Origin: an uncultured Collinsella sp.
Lineage (GTDB): Bacteria; Actinomycetota; Coriobacteriia; Coriobacteriales; Coriobacteriaceae
NCBI GenBank assembly: GCA_937937835.1
Contig: CALDBJ010000051.1
Span: forward strand, 1 to 15,375
Length of the DNA: 15,375 nucleotides
Direction of reading: 5' to 3'
Made by a program: the position numbers and the translations under genes. The first letter of the stretch is position 1; every line of letters starts with the position of its first letter. Positions 7,964 to 15,233 of this stretch are shown piece by piece. The notes under the pieces are model-generated. The model was not told where the DNA came from and ran no database searches. It saw nothing but the letters and a program-made list of their open reading frames with translations.

Positions 7964-7995
7964 GCAGTGCCGCACTTGCACAAACGCGGCGCTGC
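7964..7995 (+). promoter_or_regulatory. intercistronic hairpin between atpE and atpF
   Basis: GCAGTGCCGC (7964-7973) pairs with GCGGCGCTGC (7986-7995). This gives ten base pairs, one of them G-U, around a 12-base loop. There is no U-run after it (AGACTTAATGGGG follows), so it is not a standard terminator. It lies 46 bases after the atpE stop and 20 bases before the atpF ATG. It may protect atpBE mRNA from 3' decay or damp atpF expression; both are inferences. Confidence 0.55.
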
Positions 7996-8015
7996 AGACT
8001 TAATGGGGTTCAACA

Positions 8016-8486
8016 ATGAACATTAATGCCTCTCTGTTTGTACAGATGGTCGTGTTCTTGCTTGGTGCTTGGGTCACCATGAAGTACATTTGGCCACCGC
8101 TGATTCACGCGATTGAAGAGCGGCAAAAGAAGATTGCTGACGGCCTTGCCGCGGCGAATAAGGGTGAAAAAGCTCTTGCTGTTGCTACCGAGCAGGGGCA
8201 GGCCATTGAGGCTGCTGCTCGTGCCCGCGCTTCGACCATCGTGGCCGACGGCGAAAAACGTGCTCTGGCAATTGTGGAAGATGCGAAAGCTCAGGCTCAG
8301 GTCGAAGCTGACCGCATTATCGAATCTGCCAAGGCGGAAGCCGATGTGCAGGTTCAGCGTGCGCGCGATCAGCTCCGCGACCAGGTTGCTGATTTGGCCG
8401 TTCAGGGTGCTGAACAGATTCTCGCCCGCGAGGTCGATAAGACTGTTCATGCTCAGCTGCTTGATCAACTGAAGGCGAAGCTCTAA
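8016..8486 (+). CDS. atpF: F1Fo ATP synthase subunit b
   Basis: Subunit b dimerises to make the peripheral stalk that holds F1 against rotation. At 156 residues the protein has the standard length. A single N-terminal membrane helix (about 5-25) is followed by the characteristic KYIWPPL turn (23-29). A long Ala/Glu/Arg-rich amphipathic helix then runs to the C terminus, as expected for the right-handed coiled coil that contacts delta. The ATG at 8016 follows a GGGG-type ribosome site. The stop is two bases before atpH, so atpF and atpH are probably translationally coupled. There is one b gene and no b' gene. Confidence 0.97.
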   Translation: MNINASLFVQMVVFLLGAWVTMKYIWPPLIHAIEERQKKIADGLAAANKGEKALAVATEQGQAIEAAARARASTIVADGEKRALAIVEDAKAQAQVEADRIIESAKAEADVQVQRARDQLRDQVADLAVQGAEQILAREVDKTVHAQLLDQLKAKL

Positions 8487-8488
8487 CT

Positions 8489-9040
8489 ATGGCGGAACTT
8501 TCTACGATAGCGCGCCCTTACGCTGTAGGTCTCATGGAAGCCCTGCAGGAGCGTAAAGCCAGCGCACAGGATATGTCTGCGGTGCTTGATGCAGTTTCTC
8601 GTCTTGCAGAAACTGCTGTCGACCCTCAGATCGGTCAGCTCGAGGGAGATCCCGGACTTACCGATGACCAGTTCTACGACATCTTTGCGAGCGTCGTGGG
8701 TGCGGATCAGCCGGATGAAGTCAAGAATTTGCTTCGCGTGGTGATTCAAAATGGCCGCGTTGATGCGCTGCCGGAAATCGCGCGTCAATTCCGCATCCTG
8801 AAGAACGAGTCCGAAGGCGTCGCTGACGCTTTGATCGAGACCGCCTTCCCGCTCAGCGATGCTGAGCTTAAGGATCTGCTGGAAGCGCTAGCGAAGAAGT
8901 TCCCAGGAGTGAAGCTTCACCCGGTCGTTTCAGTCGAGAAAGCTTTGATTGGCGGCGTGCGTGTGCACGTTGGCGACAAGCTCCTCGATGCCTCGATCCT
9001 CGCGCGTCTCAATCAGATGAAGACGGCGCTTACCGCATAA
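8489..9040 (+). CDS. atpH: F1Fo ATP synthase subunit delta
   Basis: Delta caps the top of the alpha3-beta3 hexamer and joins it to the b dimer (mitochondrial OSCP relative). The 183 residues are near the usual ~178. The N-terminal IARPYAVGLMEAL matches the family's alpha-binding helical domain. The C-terminal half carries PVVSVEKALIGGVRVHVGDKLLDASI, which fits the conserved signature with GG and D in place. The start ATG is two bases after the atpF stop, with no close ribosome site of its own, which suggests coupled translation. Confidence 0.96.
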   Translation: MAELSTIARPYAVGLMEALQERKASAQDMSAVLDAVSRLAETAVDPQIGQLEGDPGLTDDQFYDIFASVVGADQPDEVKNLLRVVIQNGRVDALPEIARQFRILKNESEGVADALIETAFPLSDAELKDLLEALAKKFPGVKLHPVVSVEKALIGGVRVHVGDKLLDASILARLNQMKTALTA

Positions 9041-9056
9041 AATTCGGAGCTGTAAG

Positions 9057-10598
9057 ATGCAACTCAATCCCAGTGAAATCAGCGAATTGCTGAAGAAGCG
9101 TATCGAAGGCCTCGGCGTTTCCGCTGATCTTCGCACTCAGGGCACGGTGGTTTCGTTGTCCGACGGCATTGCCCGCATTCATGGTCTGAGCGACGTGATG
9201 CAGGGTGAAATGCTGGAATTCCCCGGCGAAGTCTATGGCCTCGCCCTAAACCTTGAACGTGACTCCGTCGGCGCCGTTATTCTCGGCGAATACGAAGGCA
9301 TTTCTGAAGGCGATACGGTGAAGACCACCGGTCGTATTTTGTCTGTACCCGTTGGTGAAGAACTGATTGGTCGCGTTGTCAATGCTCTCGGCCAGCCGAT
9401 TGATGGCAAAGGGCCGATCAATGCCAAGGCTTTTGACGTCGTTGAAAAGGTTGCGCCGGGTGTGATCGACCGTAAGTCAGTTTCACAGCCTGTTCAGACT
9501 GGTCTTAAGTCCATCGACTCGATGGTGCCGATTGGCCGCGGTCAGCGTGAATTGATCATCGGCGACCGCCAGACCGGCAAGACTGCCGTTGCGATCGACA
9601 CGATTATCAATCAGAAAGGCAAAGATCTGATCTGCGTGTACGTAGCTATCGGTCAGAAGGCCTCTACGATTGCGAATGTCGTAGCCAAGCTCGAAGAGCA
9701 CGGTGCAATGGATTACACCATTGTTGTTGCTGCGACGGCTTCCGAGTCTGCAGCCATGCAGTACCTCGCTCCGTATGCTGGCGCTACGATGGGCGAATAT
9801 TTCCGCGATCGTGGTCAAGATTCTTTGATCGTGTATGACGACTTGACGAAGCAGGCTTGGGCCTATCGTCAAATCTCTCTGTTGCTCCGCCGTCCGCCAG
9901 GACGCGAAGCTTACCCTGGCGACGTGTTCTATCTGCATAGCCGTCTGCTGGAACGCGCAGCCCGCGTGAACGCCGAATACGTCGAAAAGTTTACAAAGGG
10001 TGAGATTAAGGGGAAGACGGGGTCGATGACGGCGCTGCCGATCATTGAAACGCAGGCTGGTGACGTGACTGCGTTCGTTCCGACGAACGTGATTTCGATT
10101 ACCGATGGTCAGATCTTCCTTGAAACTGACTTGTTCAACGCTGGTATTCGTCCGGCTATCAATCCTGGCATCTCGGTGTCTCGCGTTGGTGGTGCTGCTC
10201 AGACCAAGGTCATTAAGAAGCTTGGCGGCGGCGTCCGTCTGGCGTTGGCTCAGTACCGTGCTTTGGCTGCCTTTGCTCAGTTTGCTTCTGATCTTGATGA
10301 AGTAACCCGCAAGCAGCTCGAACGTGGCCGCATGGTTACGGAATTGATGAAGCAGCCCCAGTATCAGCCTCTGCAGGTTTGGGAAGAGGCGCTCGTTCTG
10401 TATGCAGTCAATAACGGCTATTACGATGACGTGGCTGTTGCCGACGCCATGCGTGTAGAACGTGCCATGCGTGAGTACCTGAAGGCTCACTACGCTGATC
10501 TCGTCAACTCCATTGAAAGCCGTAAGGAACTCTCGAAGGAAGACGAAGCCAGCTTGAAGGGTGCGATCGCCGAGTTCAAAAAGAACGGCGCCATCTAA
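9057..10598 (+). CDS. atpA: F1Fo ATP synthase subunit alpha
   Basis: Alpha provides the three non-catalytic nucleotide sites of F1. The protein has 513 residues, the same length class as E. coli. Walker A GDRQTGKT lies at 169-176, the same numbering as in E. coli, with Lys175. LIVYDDLTKQAWAYRQISLLLRR covers the Walker B region, and NPGISVSRVGGAAQ contains the arginine finger that reaches into the beta catalytic site. GGAG (9046-9049) is seven bases upstream of the ATG. Base composition is clearly GC-richer than in mnmG or parA, as in the rest of the atp operon. Confidence 0.99.
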   Translation: MQLNPSEISELLKKRIEGLGVSADLRTQGTVVSLSDGIARIHGLSDVMQGEMLEFPGEVYGLALNLERDSVGAVILGEYEGISEGDTVKTTGRILSVPVGEELIGRVVNALGQPIDGKGPINAKAFDVVEKVAPGVIDRKSVSQPVQTGLKSIDSMVPIGRGQRELIIGDRQTGKTAVAIDTIINQKGKDLICVYVAIGQKASTIANVVAKLEEHGAMDYTIVVAATASESAAMQYLAPYAGATMGEYFRDRGQDSLIVYDDLTKQAWAYRQISLLLRRPPGREAYPGDVFYLHSRLLERAARVNAEYVEKFTKGEIKGKTGSMTALPIIETQAGDVTAFVPTNVISITDGQIFLETDLFNAGIRPAINPGISVSRVGGAAQTKVIKKLGGGVRLALAQYRALAAFAQFASDLDEVTRKQLERGRMVTELMKQPQYQPLQVWEEALVLYAVNNGYYDDVAVADAMRVERAMREYLKAHYADLVNSIESRKELSKEDEASLKGAIAEFKKNGAI

Positions 10599-10624
10599 CG
10601 TCATATCCAAGAGGACCCAATTCC

Positions 10625-11506
10625 ATGCCCAGTACTAAGGAAATTCGCGGAAAGATCAAGAGCGTGCAGAACACGCGCAAGATCACCAAGGCGATGGAGA
10701 TGGTTGCGGCCTCGAAGATGCGCAAGGCGCAGGATCGGATGCATGCGGCCCGTCCGTACGGAGACAAGATTCGAGTGATTTGCTCGCATCTCGCTCGTGC
10801 GAATGTTACCGACTATAGCCATCCGTTCTTGACGAGCCCGGAAGGCGCCAAGAAGGTGGGCATCATTCTGGTGTCCACCGACAAGGGTCTTGCCGGCGCC
10901 CTCAACACCAACATTCAGCGCATGCTTCTGCAGCGTTTCCGTGATTGGTCTGCTGAGGGTGTGCAGGTAGAAGCCTCGGCTCTTGGTAACAAGGGTCTCG
11001 GCTTCCTCCAGCGTATCGGTGTCCCGGTGATCAGCCAGGCGGTGCAACTTGGCGACCGTCCGAGCCTTGATCGACTCATTGGAGCGATCCAGGTTCAGAT
11101 TGAAGCCTTTAAGGAGCATAAGGTCGATAAGGTTTATCTCTGCTACACGCGTTTTGTTAACGCCATGAAGCAGATTCCAGTCATCGAACAGCTCCTGCCG
11201 CTGACGGATGAACACCTTTCCGCCGACGAGCCTCAGCGCAAATTCTCGTGGGACTACATCTACGAGCCTGACGCCCAAACCGTTCTCGACGAGCTGCTTC
11301 GCCGCTACGTCGAGGCTTTGATTTATCAGGCAGTTGCAGAAAATATGGCTTCTGAACAAAGTGCCCGTATGGTAGCTATGAAGGCTGCTTCGGACAACGC
11401 CAAGAAGCTCATTGACGACTTGCAGCTCGTCTACAACAAGACTCGCCAGGCCGGCATTACGAAGGAAATCACCGAAATTGTCGGTGGTGCCGCCGCGGTG
11501 TCTTAA
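10625..11506 (+). CDS. atpG: F1Fo ATP synthase subunit gamma
   Basis: Gamma is the central rotor shaft inside the alpha3-beta3 ring. The protein has 293 residues, the family norm. The N-terminal helix has the expected STKEIRGKIKSVQNTRKITK followed by AMEMVAASKM. The C-terminal helix ends YNKTRQAGITKEITEIVGGA, the two strands of the shaft's coiled coil. The middle holds the Rossmann-like domain (GIILVSTDKGLAGALN). GAGGA (10611-10615) sits nine bases before the ATG. It is a normal member with no insertions. Confidence 0.98.
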   Translation: MPSTKEIRGKIKSVQNTRKITKAMEMVAASKMRKAQDRMHAARPYGDKIRVICSHLARANVTDYSHPFLTSPEGAKKVGIILVSTDKGLAGALNTNIQRMLLQRFRDWSAEGVQVEASALGNKGLGFLQRIGVPVISQAVQLGDRPSLDRLIGAIQVQIEAFKEHKVDKVYLCYTRFVNAMKQIPVIEQLLPLTDEHLSADEPQRKFSWDYIYEPDAQTVLDELLRRYVEALIYQAVAENMASEQSARMVAMKAASDNAKKLIDDLQLVYNKTRQAGITKEITEIVGGAAAVS

Positions 11507-11542
11507 TCGAATTGAATGAATCGATATAACTGAGGAAATCCC

Positions 11543-12946
11543 ATGAGTATCGGACAGATCGTACAGGTGATCGGCGCGGTCGTGGACATTGAGTTCCCGC
11601 GCGATGCGATGCCTAAGATTTACGAGGCTCTCGTTCTGAAAAATGACGAAGCCGACAGTCTCGCCGAAAACGGCCTTACGTTCGAAGTTGAGCAACAGCT
11701 TGGCGACGGCGTCGTGCGTACCATTGCAATGGGCACGTCAGAAGGCTTGCGCCGCGGCATGAAGGTTGAAACCACCGGCAGAGAAATTTCTGTGCCGGTT
11801 GGCCCGAAGACCCTTGGTCGCATTATGGACGTGCTCGGCCGCCCGATTGATGACTGCGGTCCGATCGGTTCGGAAGAGATCCGTCCGATTCATAATGTGG
11901 CTCCGAAGTTTGATGAGCTTTCACCGTCCGTCGATCTTCTCGAAACCGGCATCAAGGTGATTGATCTTATCTGCCCGTTCGCTAAGGGTGGTAAGGTCGG
12001 CCTGTTTGGTGGCGCCGGTGTGGGCAAAACCGTCAACATGATGGAGCTCATTAATAATATTGCTAAGCAATACGGTGGCTACTCCGTGTTTGCCGGCGTC
12101 GGTGAACGTACGCGTGAGGGTAATGACTTCTACCACGAAATGGGAGAGTCCAAAGTTCTCGACAAGGTCGCCATGGTGTTCGGTCAGATGAACGAACCCC
12201 CGGGAAACCGTCTGCGCGTTGCACTGACTGGCCTGACGATGGCAGAAGCTTTCCGTGATGAAGGTCGCGACATTCTGCTCTTTATCGACAACATCTATCG
12301 TTACACCCTCGCCGGTACTGAAGTTTCCGCTCTGCTCGGCCGTATGCCGTCTGCGGTGGGTTATCAGCCGACATTGGCTGAAGAAATGGGCAAGCTTCAG
12401 GAACGTATCGCTTCCACGAAGACAGGTTCCATTACCTCGATTCAGGCTGTGTATGTCCCTGCTGACGACTTGACTGACCCGTCGCCGGCCACGACCTTTG
12501 GTCACTTGGATGCTACAGTGGTGCTTTCGCGTGATATCGCTGCTCTTGGTATCTATCCGGCCGTTGACCCGCTCGACTCTACCTCCCGCCAAGTTGACCC
12601 GAACATCATCGGTCTTGAGCACTACACGGTTGCTCGCCGCGTTCAGGAGACTCTGCAGCGCTATAAGGAACTTCGCGACATTATTGCGATTCTGGGTATG
12701 GACGAACTGGCTCCGGAAGATAAGCTCGTTGTTCAGCGTGCTCGTAAGATTCAAAACTACCTCTCGCAGCCATTCCACGTTGCTGAAGTGTTTACTGGTG
12801 CTCCCGGTAAGTACGTTCCGCTGAAGGAAACGATTCGCGGCTTTAAGATGATTGTTGACGGCGAATGCGACGAACTGCCTGAACAGGCGTTCTACATGGT
12901 CGGTACGATCGACGAAGCCTTTGAGAAGGCTAAGACCCTCAAGTAA
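11543..12946 (+). CDS. atpD: F1Fo ATP synthase subunit beta
   Basis: Beta carries the catalytic sites of F1. The protein has 467 residues. Walker A GGAGVGKT lies at 156-163 with Lys162. GVGERTREGNDFYHEM contains the catalytic glutamate (the E of GER), and LLFIDNIYRYTLAGTEVSALLGRMP covers Walker B with its Asp. The DELSEED lever loop here reads ILGMDELAPEDK, a normal bacterial variation. A GAGG ribosome site (11532-11535) precedes the ATG at 11543. The gene ends with a TAA directly before the GC-rich hairpin in the atpD-atpC gap. Confidence 0.99.
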   Translation: MSIGQIVQVIGAVVDIEFPRDAMPKIYEALVLKNDEADSLAENGLTFEVEQQLGDGVVRTIAMGTSEGLRRGMKVETTGREISVPVGPKTLGRIMDVLGRPIDDCGPIGSEEIRPIHNVAPKFDELSPSVDLLETGIKVIDLICPFAKGGKVGLFGGAGVGKTVNMMELINNIAKQYGGYSVFAGVGERTREGNDFYHEMGESKVLDKVAMVFGQMNEPPGNRLRVALTGLTMAEAFRDEGRDILLFIDNIYRYTLAGTEVSALLGRMPSAVGYQPTLAEEMGKLQERIASTKTGSITSIQAVYVPADDLTDPSPATTFGHLDATVVLSRDIAALGIYPAVDPLDSTSRQVDPNIIGLEHYTVARRVQETLQRYKELRDIIAILGMDELAPEDKLVVQRARKIQNYLSQPFHVAEVFTGAPGKYVPLKETIRGFKMIVDGECDELPEQAFYMVGTIDEAFEKAKTLK

Positions 12947-12952
12947 TGCTTA

Positions 12953-12985
12953 GCCGCGGCTGCATTTACATATTGCCGCCGCGGC
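12953..12985 (+). promoter_or_regulatory. GC-rich intercistronic hairpin between atpD and atpC
   Basis: GCCGCGGC occurs at 12953-12960 and again at 12978-12985. Because it is its own reverse complement, the two copies can pair into an all-GC 8-bp stem with a 17-base loop. CTT and AAG just outside can extend the stem past a one-base bulge. A smaller alternative is TTGCC/GGCAA at 12973-12987. There is no U-run, so this is not a terminator. The placement just after the atpD stop suggests an mRNA-processing or stability element, or a brake on atpC. Confidence 0.5.
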
Positions 12986-13012
12986 AAGCGCCCGACAAAC
13001 GGAGCAACTTAT

Positions 13013-13432
13013 ATGGCTACCATTAAAGTCGACGTCGTCAGCGCCGAAGAACATATCTTCTCCGGTGAGGCCGAACTCGTCTCGCTGCCCGGAACGTCTG
13101 GCGAACTTGGCATCATGCCCGGACATCTTCCGCTGATCACACTTATCCGCCCTGGTTTCGTGCGAGTGCACGTTCCTGGTGAGCAGGAACCTGAGCAGAT
13201 CTTTGTTGCGGGTGGCGTCCTGGAGGTCCAGCCTGAGCAGGTCACCGTTCTCTCGGACACGGCTGTTCGTAGCAAGGATCTTGATGAGGCCCGCGCCAAG
13301 GAAGCTTTGGCTGCTGCTGAAGCCGCCCGTGCTTCTGCTACCGGCAGCATTGAAATCGCTCGTATTGAAGCGGAGATCGCTGCCTTGGCTGCCGAGCTTG
13401 CTGTTATTCGCAAACTGCGTAGCAAGCTCTGA
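13013..13432 (+). CDS. atpC: F1Fo ATP synthase subunit epsilon
   Basis: Epsilon binds gamma and the c-ring and can inhibit ATP hydrolysis. The 139 residues match the proteobacterial length. The N-terminal beta-sandwich includes IKVDVVSAEEHIFSGEA and the signature GTSGELGIMPGHLPLIT. The C-terminal half is the Ala-rich helical hairpin (AEAARA...IEAEIAALAAEL) that forms the inhibitory arm. GGAG (13001-13004) is eight bases before the ATG. It is the last gene of the operon and is followed by a strong terminator. Confidence 0.98.
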   Translation: MATIKVDVVSAEEHIFSGEAELVSLPGTSGELGIMPGHLPLITLIRPGFVRVHVPGEQEPEQIFVAGGVLEVQPEQVTVLSDTAVRSKDLDEARAKEALAAAEAARASATGSIEIARIEAEIAALAAELAVIRKLRSKL

Positions 13433-13454
13433 TCGTTCACAGCGCCGACACAGC

Positions 13455-13495
13455 AATGAGCGGAGATGTTCTGTACGAACCTCCGCTCATTTTTT
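13455..13495 (+). terminator. rho-independent terminator of the atp operon
   Basis: AATGAGCGGAG (13455-13465) pairs with CTCCGCTCATT (13481-13491). After a two-base bulge an inner GTTC/GAAC stem closes a five-base loop. The run of six T at 13490-13495 follows. It lies 22 bases after the atpC stop and separates the atp operon from usp. Confidence 0.93.
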
Positions 13496-13574
13496 GTTAG
13501 TCTGCGGTAGGATTCTCAGAAACGCTTGCCCGCGCTTTTGAGCCGCGGCATTAAAGGAATTCAAGGAGAACACA

Positions 13575-13979
13575 ATGAGCGCCGTTAAGATCCTCGTAAC
13601 TACGGACGGGTCTAATCTCAGCGATAAAGCCGTCGATACAGCTATTGAGCTGGCTGAACAGGTTGGAGGTTCCGTGGTTGGTATGACCGTCGTGCTTTCA
13701 GCAGCACCTGCCGGCGGCTTTACTGAAGAAGAACCCATCGTCAAGGAACGTCTTGAGGCGATCTCGCACAAGGCTGCTGAAAAGCAGGTGCCTTGCGAAG
13801 TTGTGGTCGAGCACGCCGAGACGGTGTCTCAGGGGGTGCTTGCTTGCGCAGCCCGAGTCAATGCCACCTATATCGTGATGGCGAGCCGCGGTCTAGGGAC
13901 TTTTGGAGCTTTGCTGTTAGGCAGCGAAACTCAGAAAGTGCTTAGTCAGGCAGATCGTCCGGTGTTGGTCGTTCGCTGA
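13575..13979 (+). CDS. universal stress protein (UspA family)
   Basis: This is a 134-residue single-domain Usp, a cytosolic alpha/beta fold protein of the family linked to stress survival. The first strand ends in ILVTTDGSNLS with Asp11, the residue that contacts adenine in ATP-binding members. The C-terminal nucleotide loop reads ASRGLGTFGALLLGS. This fits the G-2x-G-9x-G-S pattern of ATP-binding Usps, except that the first Gly is Ala103; Gly106, Gly116 and Ser117 are kept. ATP binding is thus likely but not certain. AAGGAG (13563-13568) is a strong ribosome site. The gene is flanked by terminators on both sides and so forms its own unit. A TTGCCC (13526) / CATTAA (13549) pair with a 17-base spacer is only a weak promoter guess. 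Confidence 0.93.
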   Translation: MSAVKILVTTDGSNLSDKAVDTAIELAEQVGGSVVGMTVVLSAAPAGGFTEEEPIVKERLEAISHKAAEKQVPCEVVVEHAETVSQGVLACAARVNATYIVMASRGLGTFGALLLGSETQKVLSQADRPVLVVR

Positions 13980-14013
13980 TTATCCATTCAATGGTCCCGA
14001 CCGCTGAAACGAG

Positions 14014-14042
14014 AAAAGCCGCGCATTGATGCGCGGTTTTTT
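14014..14042 (+). terminator. rho-independent terminator after usp
   Basis: CCGCGCA (14019-14025) pairs with TGCGCGG (14030-14036) around a TTGA loop. A G-U pair and AAAA/TTTT flanks extend the stem to 14014-14041. Six T (14037-14042) follow. The A-run on the other side means it may also stop minus-strand transcripts. Confidence 0.92.
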
Positions 14043-14089
14043 CTTTATATAGTTCTAGTCCCCACGAATCTCACTTTCCTATAAGCAAA

Positions 14090-15157
14090 ATGACTCTTCA
14101 TAACGACACTTTCCTGCGCGCATTAATGCGCGAACATACGGATTTCACGCCTGTCTGGCTCATGCGTCAGGCTGGTCGCTATCTGCCTGAGTATTGCGCA
14201 ACTCGAAGCAAGGCAGGGAGTTTCATGGGATTGGCGAAGAATCCGGATTACGCCACAGAGGTGACTTTGCAGCCGATAGATCGTTACGGTATTGATGCTG
14301 CCATTCTTTTTTCCGATATTCTGACTGTGCCCGACGCAATGGGGTTAGGTCTTTCCTTTGTTCAGGGAGAAGGCCCCGTCTTTGCGCATCCGGTTCAGGA
14401 TGAGGCAGCTGTTAAAGCGCTGGCTGTTCCTGATATTGAAGACAAATTGGGTTACGTTACAGCAGCTGTTCGTAGCATTCGTCGAGCACTTGACAATCGC
14501 GTGCCGTTGATTGGTTTCTCAGGATCTCCATTTACGCTTGCTTGCTACATGGTGGAAGGACGTGGTAGTAGAGATTTCCGCACAGCAAAAACAATGATGT
14601 TCCGGCGTCCAGATCTTTTCGAGAGAATCCTCGACATCAACGCCGATGCAGTTGCTGATTACCTCAATGCTCAGATTGCTGCTGGTGCGCAGGCTGTCCA
14701 AATTTTCGATACCTGGGGCGGAATGCTAGCGGATGGGGATTTCCAAAGGTTTTCTCTGGTAGCAACAAAGAAAGTAGTCTCCCGTCTTACACGTGAAGCT
14801 GATGGTGCCAAAGTGCCTGTTATTGTCTTCACTAAGGGGGGTGGTGAATGGATTGAGGAAATTGCAGCTTGTGGGTGCGATGCTGTTGGTCTCGACTGGA
14901 CGACAAACCTTGCACGAGCTCGCCGCGTTACAGAAGATCGTGTGGCCCTGCAAGGGAATATGGATCCTCTAGCGCTGTTTGGCGATGAAAAAACCATTCG
15001 TAGTGAGGTGCGTCGAGTGATTGATGCTTTCGGTCCGGTTGGCATGGGGGGACATGTATTTAATCTGGGGCACGGTATCAATCAGTTCACGCCAATAGAA
15101 AATGTTCAGATTCTCGTTGATGAGGTTCATGAATATAGTCGCCACCAACATATCTAA
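14090..15157 (+). CDS. hemE: uroporphyrinogen decarboxylase
   Basis: HemE removes four carboxyl groups from the acetate side chains of uroporphyrinogen III, giving coproporphyrinogen III in heme synthesis; it needs no cofactor. At 355 residues the length is normal. The N terminus has PVWLMRQAGRYLPEY with substrate-binding Arg26 and Arg30. AAILFSDILTVPDAMG holds the key catalytic Asp76. The C-terminal GHVFNLGHGI holds the conserved His328. The ATG at 14090 gives the standard start, but no Shine-Dalgarno sequence is visible. TATAAG at 14080-14085, four bases upstream, would make a nearly leaderless mRNA if it is a -10 box; a TATATA at 14046-14051 is the other option. Heme supply fits an organism with cytochromes, next to ATP synthase. 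Confidence 0.97.
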   Translation: MTLHNDTFLRALMREHTDFTPVWLMRQAGRYLPEYCATRSKAGSFMGLAKNPDYATEVTLQPIDRYGIDAAILFSDILTVPDAMGLGLSFVQGEGPVFAHPVQDEAAVKALAVPDIEDKLGYVTAAVRSIRRALDNRVPLIGFSGSPFTLACYMVEGRGSRDFRTAKTMMFRRPDLFERILDINADAVADYLNAQIAAGAQAVQIFDTWGGMLADGDFQRFSLVATKKVVSRLTREADGAKVPVIVFTKGGGEWIEEIAACGCDAVGLDWTTNLARARRVTEDRVALQGNMDPLALFGDEKTIRSEVRRVIDAFGPVGMGGHVFNLGHGINQFTPIENVQILVDEVHEYSRHQHI

Positions 15158-15165
15158 CAGAATAG

Positions 15166-15174
15166 TTATTCACA
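15166..15174 (+). promoter_or_regulatory. DnaA-box-like site TTATTCACA
   Basis: This nine-base site matches the relaxed DnaA consensus TTATNCACA fully. It lies nine bases after the hemE stop and before its terminator. A single box can occur by chance; it gains weight from the further boxes at 15340-15360. Confidence 0.35.
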
Positions 15175-15201
15175 GGCGCGACGCCGAATAGTAATGCCGA
15201 T

Positions 15202-15233
15202 AAAAGACCCGCTACAAATTAGCGGGTCTTTTT
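15202..15233. terminator. strong bidirectional terminator after hemE
   Basis: AAAAGACCCGCT (15202-15213) and AGCGGGTCTTTT (15221-15232) form a perfect 12-bp stem around a seven-base loop, followed by one more T. The A-run before and T-run after let it act on both strands. It closes hemE and may also stop a convergent gene to the right. Confidence 0.93.

Noticed and set aside
11507..11525. Small inverted repeat ATCGA/TCGAT between atpG and atpD
   Set aside because: Only five base pairs with an AT-rich loop; not distinguishable from chance.
6781..12778. Long minus-strand open frames (285-375 codons) opposite atpB, atpA, atpG and atpD
   Set aside because: They mirror genes with strong codon bias, where rare sense codons (TTA, CTA, TCA) leave few stops on the other strand. 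Their translations are low-complexity, show no recognisable domain, and lack ribosome sites.
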